A stretch of DNA of 64,000 nt from positions 1 to 64,000 of the forward strand of contig RKRR01000113.1 of assembly GCA_007571305.1 (NCBI GenBank), given 5' to 3'. A program made the translations under genes and the position numbers. The notes beneath the pieces are model-generated. The model was not told the DNA's origin. It did no database searches and saw only the letters and a list, made by a program, of their open reading frames with translations. Below, piece after piece: positions 1 to 9,408 of this stretch (positions are counted from its first letter, which is position 1; every line of letters starts with the position of its first letter). The DNA is from Candidatus Poribacteria bacterium (lineage in GTDB: Bacteria > Poribacteria > WGA-4E > WGA-3G).

Positions 1-117
1 AATTTTAACGTTGTCAAGAAAAAAATGATACATGATACTCGCAAAATCAATTATATAGTATATCACACATTAGAAAAAAAAGCAATTTTTTGCTGGCTAT
101 TGACTTTCTCTCTTCCA

Positions 118-150
118 TAGGAGGGAATTCTGATTCCCGACATCTGACCG
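118..150. repeat. Short dispersed repeat, family B
   Basis: The stretch reads TAGGAGGGAA, then a short spacer, GATTCCCGA and a TGAC-containing tail. Related copies occur at 8023-8060, 46539-46574 and, inverted, 60393-60425. All are intergenic. The rest of bases 1-164 is AT-rich and shows no gene. Confidence 0.6.
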
Positions 151-164
151 CTGATGACCGGTTC

Positions 165-1127
165 CTAATCCTCAAACAATCCCATTTGTTCGCTCGTTTC
201 TCCGCTCACATACGTCTCAAGACGTTCTGGATGGGTTAGTACATCGATCACTTTGTCAACCTCGGTTGGTGTGAAAGGAAACGCTCCAGTCCCTATCAAT
301 TCTTGGGTTCCCTCACGTTGTGCGTGCGCTGTGTCCCAACGGCATGCAAGTATCCATCTGTCCTGACGCTGTGCGTATCGTGCCGTGTGCATCGCCCCAC
401 CGGTCTTTCGTGCCTCAATCACAATCGTTGCTACGGAAAGTCCACTGATGATACGATTTCTCTGCACGAGATTGCCCGGTGAAGGGGCTGTCCGGAATGG
501 ATGCTCTGAAAACAGACATCCATGCTCATAAATCGTCACAGCGAGTGGATTATTCTGTCCCGGATAGATAGAAGACAGATCCGTTCCGACAACGCCAATC
601 GTTTTTCCCATACCCGCAAGCGCACCGGAGTGGGCGTACGTATCAATACCGGTTGCCAACCCACTGACGACCGTAAATCCAGCGAGTGCAAGTTGCGTCG
701 CCAGCGAAAGCGTCAACTCAATTCCCTCTATGCTCGGATCCCGGCTCCCCACAATAGAGACACATCTATCACCGATTTCGGTTAACGTGCCGACCCTACA
801 GAGAATCCCCGGGGCATCAGGCAAATCTTTAAGTTGTGTCGGATAATCTGGGTCTTCAAGGCACATCACCCTGATGTCCTGACCTTCGAGAGCACTGAGT
901 CTCTCACGGAAAGTCGGAAAATTACCCGATACTGTGAGTATGCGAGATGCAAGCACTGGATTGAAGGAGGGTAACCGGGCGATTTCAGGGAGTTCTGCTT
1001 CAAAAATTGCCTGCACGCTACCGAAACGTGCTATCAGCCGTCTAATTCTCACACTGCCAAGTCCTTCAACGGAGGCGAGTGCCAACCAGTATTCGAGAGG
1101 TGTGTTCTTTTTTTCCGAATCTGTCAT
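165..1127 (-). CDS. dprA: DNA-processing protein DprA (Smf)
   Basis: DprA binds incoming single-stranded DNA in the cytoplasm and loads RecA during natural transformation; it is also widespread in bacteria not known to be competent. The 320-residue protein has a helix-hairpin-helix-like start (about residues 18-45) and then the Rossmann-like DprA core. The diagnostic pieces are GSRDPS near 127-132, SGLATGIDTYAH near 155-166 and NRIISGL near 224-230. It ends without an obvious C-terminal winged helix, like the shorter members of the family. It is transcribed away from livG, from its own promoter at 1174-1203. No other competence gene is in the window. Confidence 0.95.
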   Translation of the reverse strand: MTDSEKKNTPLEYWLALASVEGLGSVRIRRLIARFGSVQAIFEAELPEIARLPSFNPVLASRILTVSGNFPTFRERLSALEGQDIRVMCLEDPDYPTQLKDLPDAPGILCRVGTLTEIGDRCVSIVGSRDPSIEGIELTLSLATQLALAGFTVVSGLATGIDTYAHSGALAGMGKTIGVVGTDLSSIYPGQNNPLAVTIYEHGCLFSEHPFRTAPSPGNLVQRNRIISGLSVATIVIEARKTGGAMHTARYAQRQDRWILACRWDTAHAQREGTQELIGTGAFPFTPTEVDKVIDVLTHPERLETYVSGETSEQMGLFED

Positions 1128-1173
1128 ACCAATTTATATGGGGAATGTTCCTTTATACCTTAAGATATGAGGA

Positions 1174-1203
1174 AGTATAGCAGAGTATCCGAGCGGATGT
1201 CAA
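1174..1203 (-). promoter_or_regulatory. Sigma-70-type promoter for dprA
   Basis: On the minus strand a perfect TTGACA (1198-1203) is followed after 18 bases by TATACT (1174-1179), about 45 bases before the dprA start. The remainder of the 331-base gap 1128-1458 holds only this and the facing livG promoter; short open frames there look non-coding. Confidence 0.7.
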
Positions 1204-1397
1204 ATCTGTGTTCACGATCCTCTGTTACGAGAATCCTGTGAGACAGGTATTGGTGGAGAGGACAAGGGATTATCCGGACTGGTGATGTAAATTCGAGATG
1301 GAAATAAATAAAATAGTGTGGGCAGATCAACCCACAAATCCTAATACGTATCGCGAGCACAGTTCGATCCATACTTTAAGGTATCCCAAAAAACGAA

Positions 1398-1427
1398 TTG
1401 ACACCTCTCCTTAGTTAAAGGTATACT
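1398..1427 (+). promoter_or_regulatory. Sigma-70-type promoter for livG
   Basis: TTGACA at 1398-1403, 18-base spacer, TATACT at 1422-1427. A strong ribosome-binding site (GAGGAGAG, 1447-1454) precedes the ATG at 1459. Confidence 0.7.
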
Positions 1428-1458
1428 TTATATCAGACAATAGAACGAGGAGAGAAAA

Positions 1459-2238
1459 ATGGAAAATACCCCCATACGCCTGCTCTCAACAGACGAACTC
1501 AGCCGGCATTATGGTGGCGTTATTGCATTGTCAGAAGTGACAATAGCCGTACACCCCGGACAAATCTTCAGTTTGATTGGCCCCAACGGTGCGGGGAAGA
1601 CAACACTCTTCAACTGCGTTACCGGTTTGGATAAACCGACGTTCGGTGTTGTCAATTTCTTGGGGCAATCTATTACTGGCCTCCGTCCGGACGAAGTTAC
1701 AAAACTCGGTATTAGTAGGACGTTTCAGAATATACGACTCTTCGCGGAACTCACGGTCCTTGATAACGTCAAAATCGGGAGACATCCCCGCACCAACAGC
1801 ACGTTTGTCGGTGCAGTCCTCCGAACGAATCGACAAAAAAGTGAGGAAAAGGCGATCGCTATACGCGCACATGATATGCTCGAATTTGTTGGGTTAGGTG
1901 ACATTAGTAATCAGACAGCAGGAAACCTCTCCTACGGCGACCAACGACGTGTCGAAATCGCAAGAGCCTTGGCGACTGAACCGAGACTCCTTCTCCTCGA
2001 CGAACCCGCCGCCGGGATGAACCCCCAAGAGACGCAAGAACTTATTGATCTCATCTACGCGATACGAGAACAAGGTGTCACCGTCCTTCTCATTGAACAC
2101 GATGTAAAACTGGTGATGCAAATCTCCGACTGGGTTACGGTGTTAGACCACGGTGAAAAAATCAGCGAAGGGATACCCGCGGACGTGCAAAACGACGAGC
2201 GCGTCATTGAGGCATACTTAGGAACAGCGGAAGAATAG
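1459..2238 (+). CDS. livG: Branched-chain amino acid ABC transporter ATPase, LivG type
   Basis: This is one of the two cytoplasmic ATPases that power LivHMGF-type importers of branched-chain amino acids or related solutes such as urea and amides. Walker A GPNGAGKT is at residues 41-48, the signature SYGDQ at about 158-162 and Walker B LLLLDEP at 177-183. The C-terminal IEAYLGT is typical of LivG. Length (259 residues) is normal. A 232-base gap with a small palindrome separates it from livF. No LivH or LivM permease and no binding protein are in the window, so the partners must be elsewhere and the substrate cannot be told from sequence. Confidence 0.9.
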   Translation: MENTPIRLLSTDELSRHYGGVIALSEVTIAVHPGQIFSLIGPNGAGKTTLFNCVTGLDKPTFGVVNFLGQSITGLRPDEVTKLGISRTFQNIRLFAELTVLDNVKIGRHPRTNSTFVGAVLRTNRQKSEEKAIAIRAHDMLEFVGLGDISNQTAGNLSYGDQRRVEIARALATEPRLLLLDEPAAGMNPQETQELIDLIYAIREQGVTVLLIEHDVKLVMQISDWVTVLDHGEKISEGIPADVQNDERVIEAYLGTAEE

Positions 2239-2430
2239 CAATGAGCCATCGATTCTCCATCAGTGATCAAGCCTCATCTGTATAGAATAGAAAAAATTAA
2301 ACAGGATAAAGTCCCAGTGGGGGTTGGCTTGGATGTTTCTTCAATATGTATGTGGAATCGCGGTCGGTCCCATAAAAGAACCCCGTAGGGGGTGCCATTC
2401 GTGTGAATTTGAATGAATAGGTACAGGATG

Positions 2431-2455
2431 GAATCGCGAGTCCAACTCGCTCCTA
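2431..2455. repeat. Small palindrome between livG and livF
   Basis: GCGAGT and ACTCGC (2436-2441 and 2445-2450) form a 6-bp hairpin followed by TCCTACAAA. The same kind of 'TGTAGGAGCGA' tract recurs at about 11738-11760. It looks like a short dispersed repeat rather than a terminator, since no T-run follows. Confidence 0.4.
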
Positions 2456-2470
2456 CAAAAAGAGACGATA

Positions 2471-3175
2471 ATGCTTGAACTTCGAGACATTCATACTTAT
2501 TACGGAAATATACGTGCCGTTCGAGGCATTTCCGTCACTGTCAACGAAAATGAGATGGTCTGCCTGATCGGTGCCAATGGTGCTGGGAAATCGACGACAC
2601 TTATGACGGTATCCGGTATACACACTCCCGCCGAAGGCAGTCTACACTTTGATGGCAACGACATCACAACGACATCGGCAGAAGAACGTGTCACGCTCGG
2701 GATCTCGCAGGTCCCAGAGGGACGACTCATCTTCCCGGATATGAGCGTTCTCGAAAACCTCGAACTCGGTGCCTATTCAAGAACCGACAAAAGCGGCAGT
2801 AGGGACGATTTAGACAGGATATTTCGGTTTTTTCCTCGCCTGCAGGATCGACAGAAACAACGTGGTGGCAGCCTCAGCGGTGGTGAACAACAGATGCTCG
2901 CGATCGGACGCGCCTTGATGTCCAAACCGAAACTTCTCTTGTTAGATGAACCCTCCTTAGGACTCGCACCTCTTATCGTTAAACAGATTTTCGAGATCAT
3001 CCGACAAATTAACTCTGATGGCACAACCATCCTCCTCGTCGAGCAGAACGCACAAATCGCACTGCAAGTGACCGATAGAGGCTACGTCATGGAGACCGGT
3101 GAGATTACAATTGAAGGCACATCAGCCGACCTGTTAGCCGATGAACGTGTGCGACAGGCTTATCTCGGAGAATAA
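2471..3175 (+). CDS. livF: Branched-chain amino acid ABC transporter ATPase, LivF type
   Basis: Second ATPase of a LivFG-type importer. Walker A GANGAGKS is at residues 34-41, the signature LSGGEQQ at 135-141 and Walker B LLLLDEP at 155-161. At 234 residues it has the usual LivF length and lacks the LivG-type C-terminal extension. It presumably pairs with the upstream livG. The lgt start lies only six bases after its stop, with the lgt ribosome-binding site inside its last codons, so livF and lgt are probably co-transcribed although functionally unrelated. Confidence 0.9.
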   Translation: MLELRDIHTYYGNIRAVRGISVTVNENEMVCLIGANGAGKSTTLMTVSGIHTPAEGSLHFDGNDITTTSAEERVTLGISQVPEGRLIFPDMSVLENLELGAYSRTDKSGSRDDLDRIFRFFPRLQDRQKQRGGSLSGGEQQMLAIGRALMSKPKLLLLDEPSLGLAPLIVKQIFEIIRQINSDGTTILLVEQNAQIALQVTDRGYVMETGEITIEGTSADLLADERVRQAYLGE

Positions 3176-3181
3176 ATACTA

Positions 3182-4018
3182 ATGTATCCAACAATTGTGG
3201 ATTTCGGTCCAGTCGGTATCCATTCTTATGGATTGATGTTAGCCACTGCATTTATTACAGTCGTCTTTGTTATACAATCCGAATTGAAGCGACGCGGTTT
3301 CGTTCCAGAACTCGCCTCGACGATCGTCATGGCTGCAGCGATCGGCGGTATTGTCGGCGCGAAAATCTATTCTGCGCTACTCGACGGGCGAATCACTTTC
3401 CAGGAAATCTTCTCAACGAGTGGGTTAGTCTGGTATGGCGGTTTCATCGGTGGGTGTCTCGCCGTTATTATTGTAGTCCTTCGTTCCCCGAACCCATTCC
3501 TACCTACAATTGACATCATCGGTCCAACAGTTATCCTCGGATACGGCATCGGTCGAATCGGGTGCCTCCTGGCCGGCGATGGTGACTATGGTCCTCCATC
3601 GAATCTACCGTGGGCGATGGCGTTCCCCAACGGCACCGTCCCAACCGATGTCCCCGTCCATCCGACCCCTATATACGAGACGCTCCTATCATTTACATTT
3701 TTCGGTATCCTCTGGTCTCAACGCCGTAAGTCTGAGGCGACCCCCGGTGCTCTGTTCGGCGCGAGTCTTGTAGCGTTAGGGGTAGAGCGGTTTATTGCCG
3801 AGTTTTGGCGGATTACGCCTCGCGTGCTCGGTTGGATGTCAGCGGCGCAGCTTTTCAGCATCGCGGCATTCATTATAGGTATTGCGCTGATCCTCTGGAT
3901 GCGCTCCCGTCCCCGCGTAGCGGAAGGCGAAGGGAGTGGTAACCTCGCCAGCGAAACCTGTGAAAATGAGGGGCGAAAGCCGCATCAACGAAGTAGACGT
4001 GGGAAACGCCGCCGTTGA
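3182..4018 (+). CDS. lgt: Prolipoprotein diacylglyceryl transferase Lgt
   Basis: Lgt moves diacylglycerol from phosphatidylglycerol to the lipobox cysteine of lipoproteins in the inner membrane. The 278-residue protein has about seven hydrophobic segments. It carries GLVWYGGFIGG near 81-91, the signature GRIGCLLAGDGDYG at 124-137 and HPTPIYE at 160-166. In classic Lgt the signature has Asn where this protein has CLLAGD, which is a common variant. The last 35 residues are basic and probably cytoplasmic. The window also encodes predicted lipoproteins (28688-29248 and probably 31580-34900) that would be substrates. Confidence 0.93.
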   Translation: MYPTIVDFGPVGIHSYGLMLATAFITVVFVIQSELKRRGFVPELASTIVMAAAIGGIVGAKIYSALLDGRITFQEIFSTSGLVWYGGFIGGCLAVIIVVLRSPNPFLPTIDIIGPTVILGYGIGRIGCLLAGDGDYGPPSNLPWAMAFPNGTVPTDVPVHPTPIYETLLSFTFFGILWSQRRKSEATPGALFGASLVALGVERFIAEFWRITPRVLGWMSAAQLFSIAAFIIGIALILWMRSRPRVAEGEGSGNLASETCENEGRKPHQRSRRGKRRR

Positions 4019-4052
4019 TTGGCAATCACCGGTCATCAATCCATTATCAGTA

Positions 4053-4100
4053 ACCTAAGTTGCCACCTTGTCTCAGAACCTGTTCGGTTATGCAGCTTCG
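4053..4100. repeat. Partial copy of dispersed repeat family A
   Basis: CCTAAGTTGC...CACCTTG...AACCTGTTCGGTTATGC resembles the repeats at 21100-21182 and 37312-37420. It occupies most of the 212-base gap between lgt and the next gene. No promoter is obvious. Confidence 0.5.
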
Positions 4101-4230
4101 CTCCGGAAATCACACGGAATACACCCCATGTGTCGCAAAATGAAGGTTTCTCGCTGAAAAAGGGTATTCATGGATATGAAATCATAGAGGTAGCAAGTTG
4201 GGTTAAATATATAAAGGAAGGGCGCACAAC

Positions 4231-4971
4231 TTGGACACGAAACGCATCTGCCTCTGGTCAGGCCCCCGCAACGTCTCAACCGCACTTATGTATGCCTTCG
4301 CGCAACGCAGCGATACGCTCGTCATCGACGAACCCCTCTACGCGCATTATCTCTATAGAAAATACGGTTCACAGGCACTCGGTAGTACACATCCCGCCAC
4401 AGCAGAGGTGATGGCATCCATGTCAAAGGACGGCGCACAAGTCATCGAACAGGTAATTCTCGGGCCCTGCGAGACACCAGTCCTGTTCATGAAACAGATG
4501 GCACACCATCTCATCAACATCGACCGAAGTTTCCTCCAACACACCTGTAACGTCCTGCTCATCCGAGACCCGCGAGAGATGCTCCCATCTCTCGCAAAAG
4601 TCATCGGAACACCGACACTTGCCGACACGGGATTCGCGACACAGTACGATCTCTTAACCGACCTGCGCGCTGTGGGACAATGTCCCCCGATTCTTGATGC
4701 CCGACTGTTATTAGAAAACCCATTCAGTGTTTTATCGCAGTTATGTCAGCAAATTGGGTTGCAATTTGAATGTGCTATGCTATCTTGGAAGGCAGGCGGA
4801 AATCCTGCGGATGGAGTATGGGCACCGTATTGGTATCAGAACGTACACGAGAGCACAGGGTTCGCGCCGTATCGTCCGAAATCGGAACCTTTTCCCGCAG
4901 AATTGGAGTCGTTATTAGCAGTATGCTTGGAGTATTATGAAACGCTGCGTGCAAATGCGATTGGTTGTTAG
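4231..4971 (+). CDS. Sulfotransferase-like P-loop protein
   Basis: The N-terminus WSGPRNVSTALMYAF (about residues 9-23) is the PAPS 5'-phosphate-binding loop of the small bacterial sulfotransferase-like family; LLIRDPREMLPS near residues 109-120 is the matching 3'-phosphate motif with its R-D-P. The acceptor substrate cannot be deduced. The start is TTG, supported by AAGGAAG eleven bases upstream and by the motif position; an ATG start would delete the P-loop. It stands alone, facing the UPF0182 gene end to end. Confidence 0.75.
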   Translation: MDTKRICLWSGPRNVSTALMYAFAQRSDTLVIDEPLYAHYLYRKYGSQALGSTHPATAEVMASMSKDGAQVIEQVILGPCETPVLFMKQMAHHLINIDRSFLQHTCNVLLIRDPREMLPSLAKVIGTPTLADTGFATQYDLLTDLRAVGQCPPILDARLLLENPFSVLSQLCQQIGLQFECAMLSWKAGGNPADGVWAPYWYQNVHESTGFAPYRPKSEPFPAELESLLAVCLEYYETLRANAIGC

Positions 4972-5036
4972 CCATCAACAACTTATAGGTTGGGTTGACG
5001 AAAAGCCAATATTTACCGACTATTGACTGCTGATCT

Positions 5037-7946
5037 CTATTCCTCCGCCATCTTCTCAAGAATCTGCTCAAGGAGCCTGTCGCTATCGGCTTCGCGCTCA
5101 CGATACTGCTGGACTAACTCCGCCAACGTTGACGGCTTCTCACCATTCATCGGGGTTTCACCATTCGTCGGGATCCCCAGCAACAGCATATTCAACGCCT
5201 GATCAAACGTCTGCGCCTCCACCGCCGCAAGTTCATTCGACCCCGCTTTCAAGACCACCATCTCCAACTTCGGGCGCCGCGGCTTGTCATCATCTCCGTC
5301 TTCACCCTCCGGCTTTTTCGCTTGCAGATAAATCGCCTCAAGATAGAACAGTGCGTTCTCAATCGGGATGACCAACAGATTGCCCCGAATTACATCGTTT
5401 GCCGCTTGCCAACCGCGTTGTTGATCGCCGGTCTTCTTATTGATGTCGTCCTCGACCTGTGTCGGTCCAGCGACCCCTGCGTTTTCAGGTAGTACATAAA
5501 CGAGACGTTCACCATAATGTGGTTGATCGCAACGTGCCACCATCCACGCCTTCAACTGCTTCTCCCGAACCCGTGGAGCGAATGGGATTACATTCACGAA
5601 TTCGACTTTTTTTTCACCCGGCAATTTCAGCATAGCGTAGTAGGGCATCATCTCCTGATCCGCTTCTGAGGAGTAATATGCCTCTTTCGGTATCGACCAC
5701 GGGTTCGTATTATCATAAAATCCGCTCGCTTGTCGGTAGTAATCGCCGTAGAGTTTCGCTTGAATCCGGGTCAAGTAGTCGGGATACCGCAAGTGCGCCG
5801 CTAGTCCATCCGGCATCTCCGATAGTGATTTAAAGAGGTTTGGGAACGCTTTCTGGTAGGTCTGTATCACGGATTCATCTTTCTTGATAGCGTAGAAATC
5901 GGCCGCACCGGTGTAAGCATTGACAACAGCTACACCGGCATTTCGGATGTAGTTGAACGTATCGAAATCCGGTTCTTCATATAGTTCACTGTCTGTGAGT
6001 CGGGTCTTATCGTCTACATACATCTGCGCGTTCGGATAATACCGACTCGTCACATAGAAGTCGATGATCCAGTACAACTGTTCGTTGTTAATCACAATAT
6101 ACGGGTCAGGATCGTAATTCAGGAAGGGTGCTATATATGAAACACGATCTTTGACGAGCCGGTCATTTCGGCGGGTGCCAATCCTTCGCCGGAACATAAT
6201 TCGGCTCTCCGGTGTCAACTTCTCCGAAATAAGGATCGGAAAGAAATCGAATCGGAGTGCGAAACAGAGACGGCGGAACCAGCCCCCTAAAGGCACGCCT
6301 CCATCACCTTCGTATGTGTGCTGCATCCATTCAGGTATTTCTGGGATTTCCGAAACTTTGTCAACACCTTCAGGATACGCACTGAGTCCTGCACTATTTG
6401 CCTCGCGGTCGGTATTCACAATCATGTAATTGCGGATCATCTCACCATAGTATATCTGCGGATATGCTACCTTCAGTTCTTCATATTCGCTCTCTATCGG
6501 TGTATCTTTGACCCAGAGTTTAGGTAAACCTTCGCCGACAAACTCATTTACAGGCGCGACGCACACACCATAACCGTGCGTAAATGAGCGCAGGTCGGTT
6601 TTCAGCCGGTCCCATCCCGTAATCTCGGCACCGGGATCAATCTCACGGGCGGCTATCAGGACCTGCCGATATTCCCCATCCACTGTGTATCTATCGACAT
6701 CGGTATAGGGATGGAAGTTGTAGTGCGGTTTAATCTGCGTCTCTCGGAGTGCTTCGTACAGCACGCGTCGATCCCAAATCTGGATATTCTTTCTGACTTC
6801 AGCGTTCTCCGTTATCATTTCCAATGTCGCAGTTCCAGGCTCGCTGTCGACTCTTACAATCTCATCGAGATCAAAGGCGCGGCGTGTTTCTTCTATATGC
6901 CTCTGCAAGTACCGTCCCTCCTTAAGAAACGGTTCCACACGCATACGCGCCACGTGGAGCCCCAACGGATATACGTGGATCAGTAGCATGTAACTCAATC
7001 CCCATGCAGCCATGGTTACGTACCACAACAGCCGTTTCCGCCAGAAAATGTTGAGCACGATCACAATTGCGATACCTATCAACACACCACAGTAAATCTG
7101 CGTAGCACTTGCAAGGTGAAAGTCCACATAAAACAAACCGTGGAGCGTTTGCAGTCCGTTCGTTAGCGGTTTCGTATAGACCTTGTTCCAGAGGTGCACA
7201 TAACTTCGCCATCCTCCGACGATCAGCAGTAGCAGCCATAAAACCGAGCCGTGGAAAATAATGTGTCGCTTCACGCGTGCCATTGTGTGCGCGTCTCGAC
7301 GATAATAGAAGTTATACAGCAATCCGACAACAACACACGTCACCCATAGCGTTATCTCTATCCAGAGGCTCACCCATCGGTGGAGAGGGAAGCTAAAAAG
7401 ATAGAAATTCTGGTCCATCCCGAAATGGAGGGATTCCTCCACCGCTACCATATCCGGTTTATTCAGGTACCGGAGCACTATATCGTCCAATAGGAGCATC
7501 GGTACCGCAAGCAAGAGTGCCGCAATCAACGTGATACAAACGACCATCCGATGAAAAGAGAAGGTTTGTGTATGTGTCCACCGTCGAAACTCACGAGATT
7601 CCGGACACAATATATGCGCTATTGCTGCGTTGGCATTCATAAACCCAGCGGCAACGATGAAGCAAACACCGAAGATACCCCACCGGACCTTCTGAAGTCC
7701 CCAGAATACATCGGCGTATCCGATATTTTCGAACCAGAGGTGTTCTGTATAGAGATGTGCCAAAGGGAAGAAGCAACTGAGCGTGATCAGCGAGCTCAGC
7801 GTCCAGAGCAGATACGCCTGCAATTTGCTATGGACACCACGCCTCCAGTAACCGCTCCGTCGATACCGAAAAATACCCCATATTAGGGTAACACCGATCA
7901 GGAGTGTACTTAAAAGTAACTGTGCGATGGCAAGATCTGCTGTCAT
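5037..7946 (-). CDS. UPF0182 family large membrane protein
   Basis: The 969-residue protein has about seven hydrophobic segments in its first 330 residues and then a long extracytoplasmic region. This architecture, with FFPLAHLYTEHLWFENIGY near the N-terminus and PYYAMLKLPGE in the distal part, matches the UPF0182 family, which is conserved in cyanobacteria, actinobacteria and others and has no proven function. The C-terminus after about residue 880 is acidic and low-complexity (GEDGDDD, then KMAEE). A ribosome-binding site TAGGAGGC precedes the ATG. It seems to be a single-gene unit. Confidence 0.88.
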   Translation of the reverse strand: MTADLAIAQLLLSTLLIGVTLIWGIFRYRRSGYWRRGVHSKLQAYLLWTLSSLITLSCFFPLAHLYTEHLWFENIGYADVFWGLQKVRWGIFGVCFIVAAGFMNANAAIAHILCPESREFRRWTHTQTFSFHRMVVCITLIAALLLAVPMLLLDDIVLRYLNKPDMVAVEESLHFGMDQNFYLFSFPLHRWVSLWIEITLWVTCVVVGLLYNFYYRRDAHTMARVKRHIIFHGSVLWLLLLIVGGWRSYVHLWNKVYTKPLTNGLQTLHGLFYVDFHLASATQIYCGVLIGIAIVIVLNIFWRKRLLWYVTMAAWGLSYMLLIHVYPLGLHVARMRVEPFLKEGRYLQRHIEETRRAFDLDEIVRVDSEPGTATLEMITENAEVRKNIQIWDRRVLYEALRETQIKPHYNFHPYTDVDRYTVDGEYRQVLIAAREIDPGAEITGWDRLKTDLRSFTHGYGVCVAPVNEFVGEGLPKLWVKDTPIESEYEELKVAYPQIYYGEMIRNYMIVNTDREANSAGLSAYPEGVDKVSEIPEIPEWMQHTYEGDGGVPLGGWFRRLCFALRFDFFPILISEKLTPESRIMFRRRIGTRRNDRLVKDRVSYIAPFLNYDPDPYIVINNEQLYWIIDFYVTSRYYPNAQMYVDDKTRLTDSELYEEPDFDTFNYIRNAGVAVVNAYTGAADFYAIKKDESVIQTYQKAFPNLFKSLSEMPDGLAAHLRYPDYLTRIQAKLYGDYYRQASGFYDNTNPWSIPKEAYYSSEADQEMMPYYAMLKLPGEKKVEFVNVIPFAPRVREKQLKAWMVARCDQPHYGERLVYVLPENAGVAGPTQVEDDINKKTGDQQRGWQAANDVIRGNLLVIPIENALFYLEAIYLQAKKPEGEDGDDDKPRRPKLEMVVLKAGSNELAAVEAQTFDQALNMLLLGIPTNGETPMNGEKPSTLAELVQQYREREADSDRLLEQILEKMAEE

Positions 7947-7967
7947 CGTGAATGCCTCCTATAAGAC

Positions 7968-7997
7968 ATTATAGCATAGTTGTGTGGTAACCCGCAA
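7968..7997 (-). promoter_or_regulatory. Probable promoter of the UPF0182 gene
   Basis: On the minus strand TATAAT (7968-7973) lies 18 bases after a weak TTGCGG (7992-7997). The -35 overlaps a perfect 8-bp hairpin at 7992-8012 (CCGCAAAC, 5-base loop, GTTTGCGG). Confidence 0.5.
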
Positions 7998-8060
7998 ACT
8001 AACGGTTTGCGGTACAGGCTTTCTGTAGGAAGGAACTCCGATTCCCGATCATATACTGAC
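7992..8060. repeat. Hairpin and family B repeat next to a decayed transposase
   Basis: A perfect palindrome (CCGCAAAC/GTTTGCGG, 7992-8012) is followed by a family B repeat unit (8023-8060: GTAGGAAGGAACT, CGATTCCCGA, ACTGACTTTA). Confidence 0.5.
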
Positions 8061-8069
8061 TTTATAGAA

Positions 8070-8435
8070 TCACAGGTAAATCGGTGCTTTGCTGAAGTTC
8101 AGCGAGGGTTTGGTCTCTAACAGTTGATATACGATCAAGGTTTCCGAAAACATATTGACGCGGAAGTTTTCAAAACTTCTCTGGAGCGTGTGTCCCACCT
8201 GCATCTATATTTTCAGTTCCCGGATCACCCATTCAACGAGCGTCCTCTTTCTCAGCAACACCGATAACTCCAGGGGGTCCATGTTCTTGCGAACTTTGTA
8301 GACCCAGTGGCCCCCTTGCTTGTAGCGTTTTTCCCGAAGGTCTCCAGAGATATAGCCGCTATCTCCATAGAGGGTCCCGTGAAGCGAGCCTTCCGCGTTC
8401 ATCCCCCAAAGAAGAGTGCGGTCATCAGTCTTCAA
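8070..8435 (-). pseudogene. IS982-family transposase remnant with an in-frame stop
   Basis: The minus strand reads KTDDRTLLW, GDSGYISGDL, RKNM and LLRKRTLVEWVIRELK, the order of conserved blocks in the C-terminal half of IS982-type DDE transposases (TDDR, GDKGYIS, KNMKN, LLRKR..IE..I..LK). A TAG stop at 8205-8207 interrupts it, but the same frame then continues with GHTLQRSFENF, VYQLLETKPSLNF and ends at TGA 8070-8072, matching the family's H-R-R-S..NF and KPSLN tail. The N-terminal half with the first catalytic aspartates is missing, and no terminal repeats were found. It is dead DNA that now abuts the promoter region of the next gene. Confidence 0.75.
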
Positions 8436-8529
8436 CGAACCATTAAAACAGGAAACCTCTGCGGTTTTCCCGTTTTTCCTTGCACGCCGAACCGTTTTGT
8501 GCTATCTTATTCTCTAAGGAGATAGCGGT

Positions 8530-9408
8530 ATGCATCAACCCACAGACACCCATCACACAACGAAAGATTTATCGCCTAAAACGTTAGCGCAGTCCCATCT
8601 TCGAAATTGGAAAGCGGATAGAATGTTGCTGCAGCGCGCTTGGCACACCGTGCATCGAATTGCGTCAATCCTTTATGAAGATTTTGATGCAACACAGGTT
8701 GCCGTTTTTGGTTCGCTTGCTGAGCCAGATACGTTCTCAAAATGGTCAGACATCGATATCGCTGTCTGGGGAATTCCGAATGATAAGTACTTTCGCGTAT
8801 CATCAATAGCGTCGGACATCAGTGGATTGTTTAAGGTTGACTTAGTCGATTTTGAAAGTTGTAAAGGGCTATTTCGTGAGAGAATTCAAAGCCAACTGAT
8901 TCCTATTGAAAAAGGGGAAATCTACAAAGTGGACAGAAGCGAACTCATCCAGCGTATCTCTGATGAACGCAGTAAAATAGAGGAAACGCTAAAAAAAATA
9001 GAGGAGAGGTTAGAAAAAATTAAAAAAGCCCCTATTGAATATAGAGAAGAGATAGAAACGACAATTGCCAAAAATCTTGTTGACTGTTATAGAGGAATGG
9101 AAACCATTTTTAGACGAATTGCCCTTGATGTTGATCTACAGATACCTGACGGAAGCAGATGGCATAAAGAGTTACTAATGCAGATGACAGAACCTCAAGC
9201 GGAACGGCAACCTGTGATCTCCCAAGAAACTTTTGAGACCTTAGAAGAACTTTTAGAGTTTCGCCACGTTTTCAATAATATCTACGGAGAGGAATTGGTC
9301 TACGAACAAACCGAAAGAAATGCAAAACAGATCAGCGAATTGTTTAACAGTCTCTCAGCAGAACTGGATGCTTTCGTTGCTTATTTGGAGAAACCAGAAA
9401 ATGATTGA
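8530..9408 (+). CDS. MNT nucleotidyltransferase-HEPN fusion protein
   Basis: Residues about 35-130 form a minimal nucleotidyltransferase: GSLAEPDTFSKWSDIDIAV carries the G-S (61-62) and D-x-D (74, 76) metal motif, and D104 is a plausible third carboxylate. Residues about 135-290 are helical, begin with a charged coiled-coil (140-170), and contain ELLEFRHVFNNIYG, which aligns with the RX4-6H region of HepT-like HEPN ribonucleases. The expected histidine five residues after R245 is N250, so RNase activity is doubtful. In type VII toxin-antitoxin systems MntA (AMPylating antitoxin) and HepT are separate proteins; here both are in one chain. AAGGAG precedes the ATG. It overlaps the next start by eight bases, so the two genes are translationally coupled. 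Confidence 0.75.
   Translation: MHQPTDTHHTTKDLSPKTLAQSHLRNWKADRMLLQRAWHTVHRIASILYEDFDATQVAVFGSLAEPDTFSKWSDIDIAVWGIPNDKYFRVSSIASDISGLFKVDLVDFESCKGLFRERIQSQLIPIEKGEIYKVDRSELIQRISDERSKIEETLKKIEERLEKIKKAPIEYREEIETTIAKNLVDCYRGMETIFRRIALDVDLQIPDGSRWHKELLMQMTEPQAERQPVISQETFETLEELLEFRHVFNNIYGEELVYEQTERNAKQISELFNSLSAELDAFVAYLEKPEND

Noticed and set aside
1160..1372. 70-codon minus-strand frame upstream of dprA
   Set aside because: It contains the dprA promoter and has no coding features.
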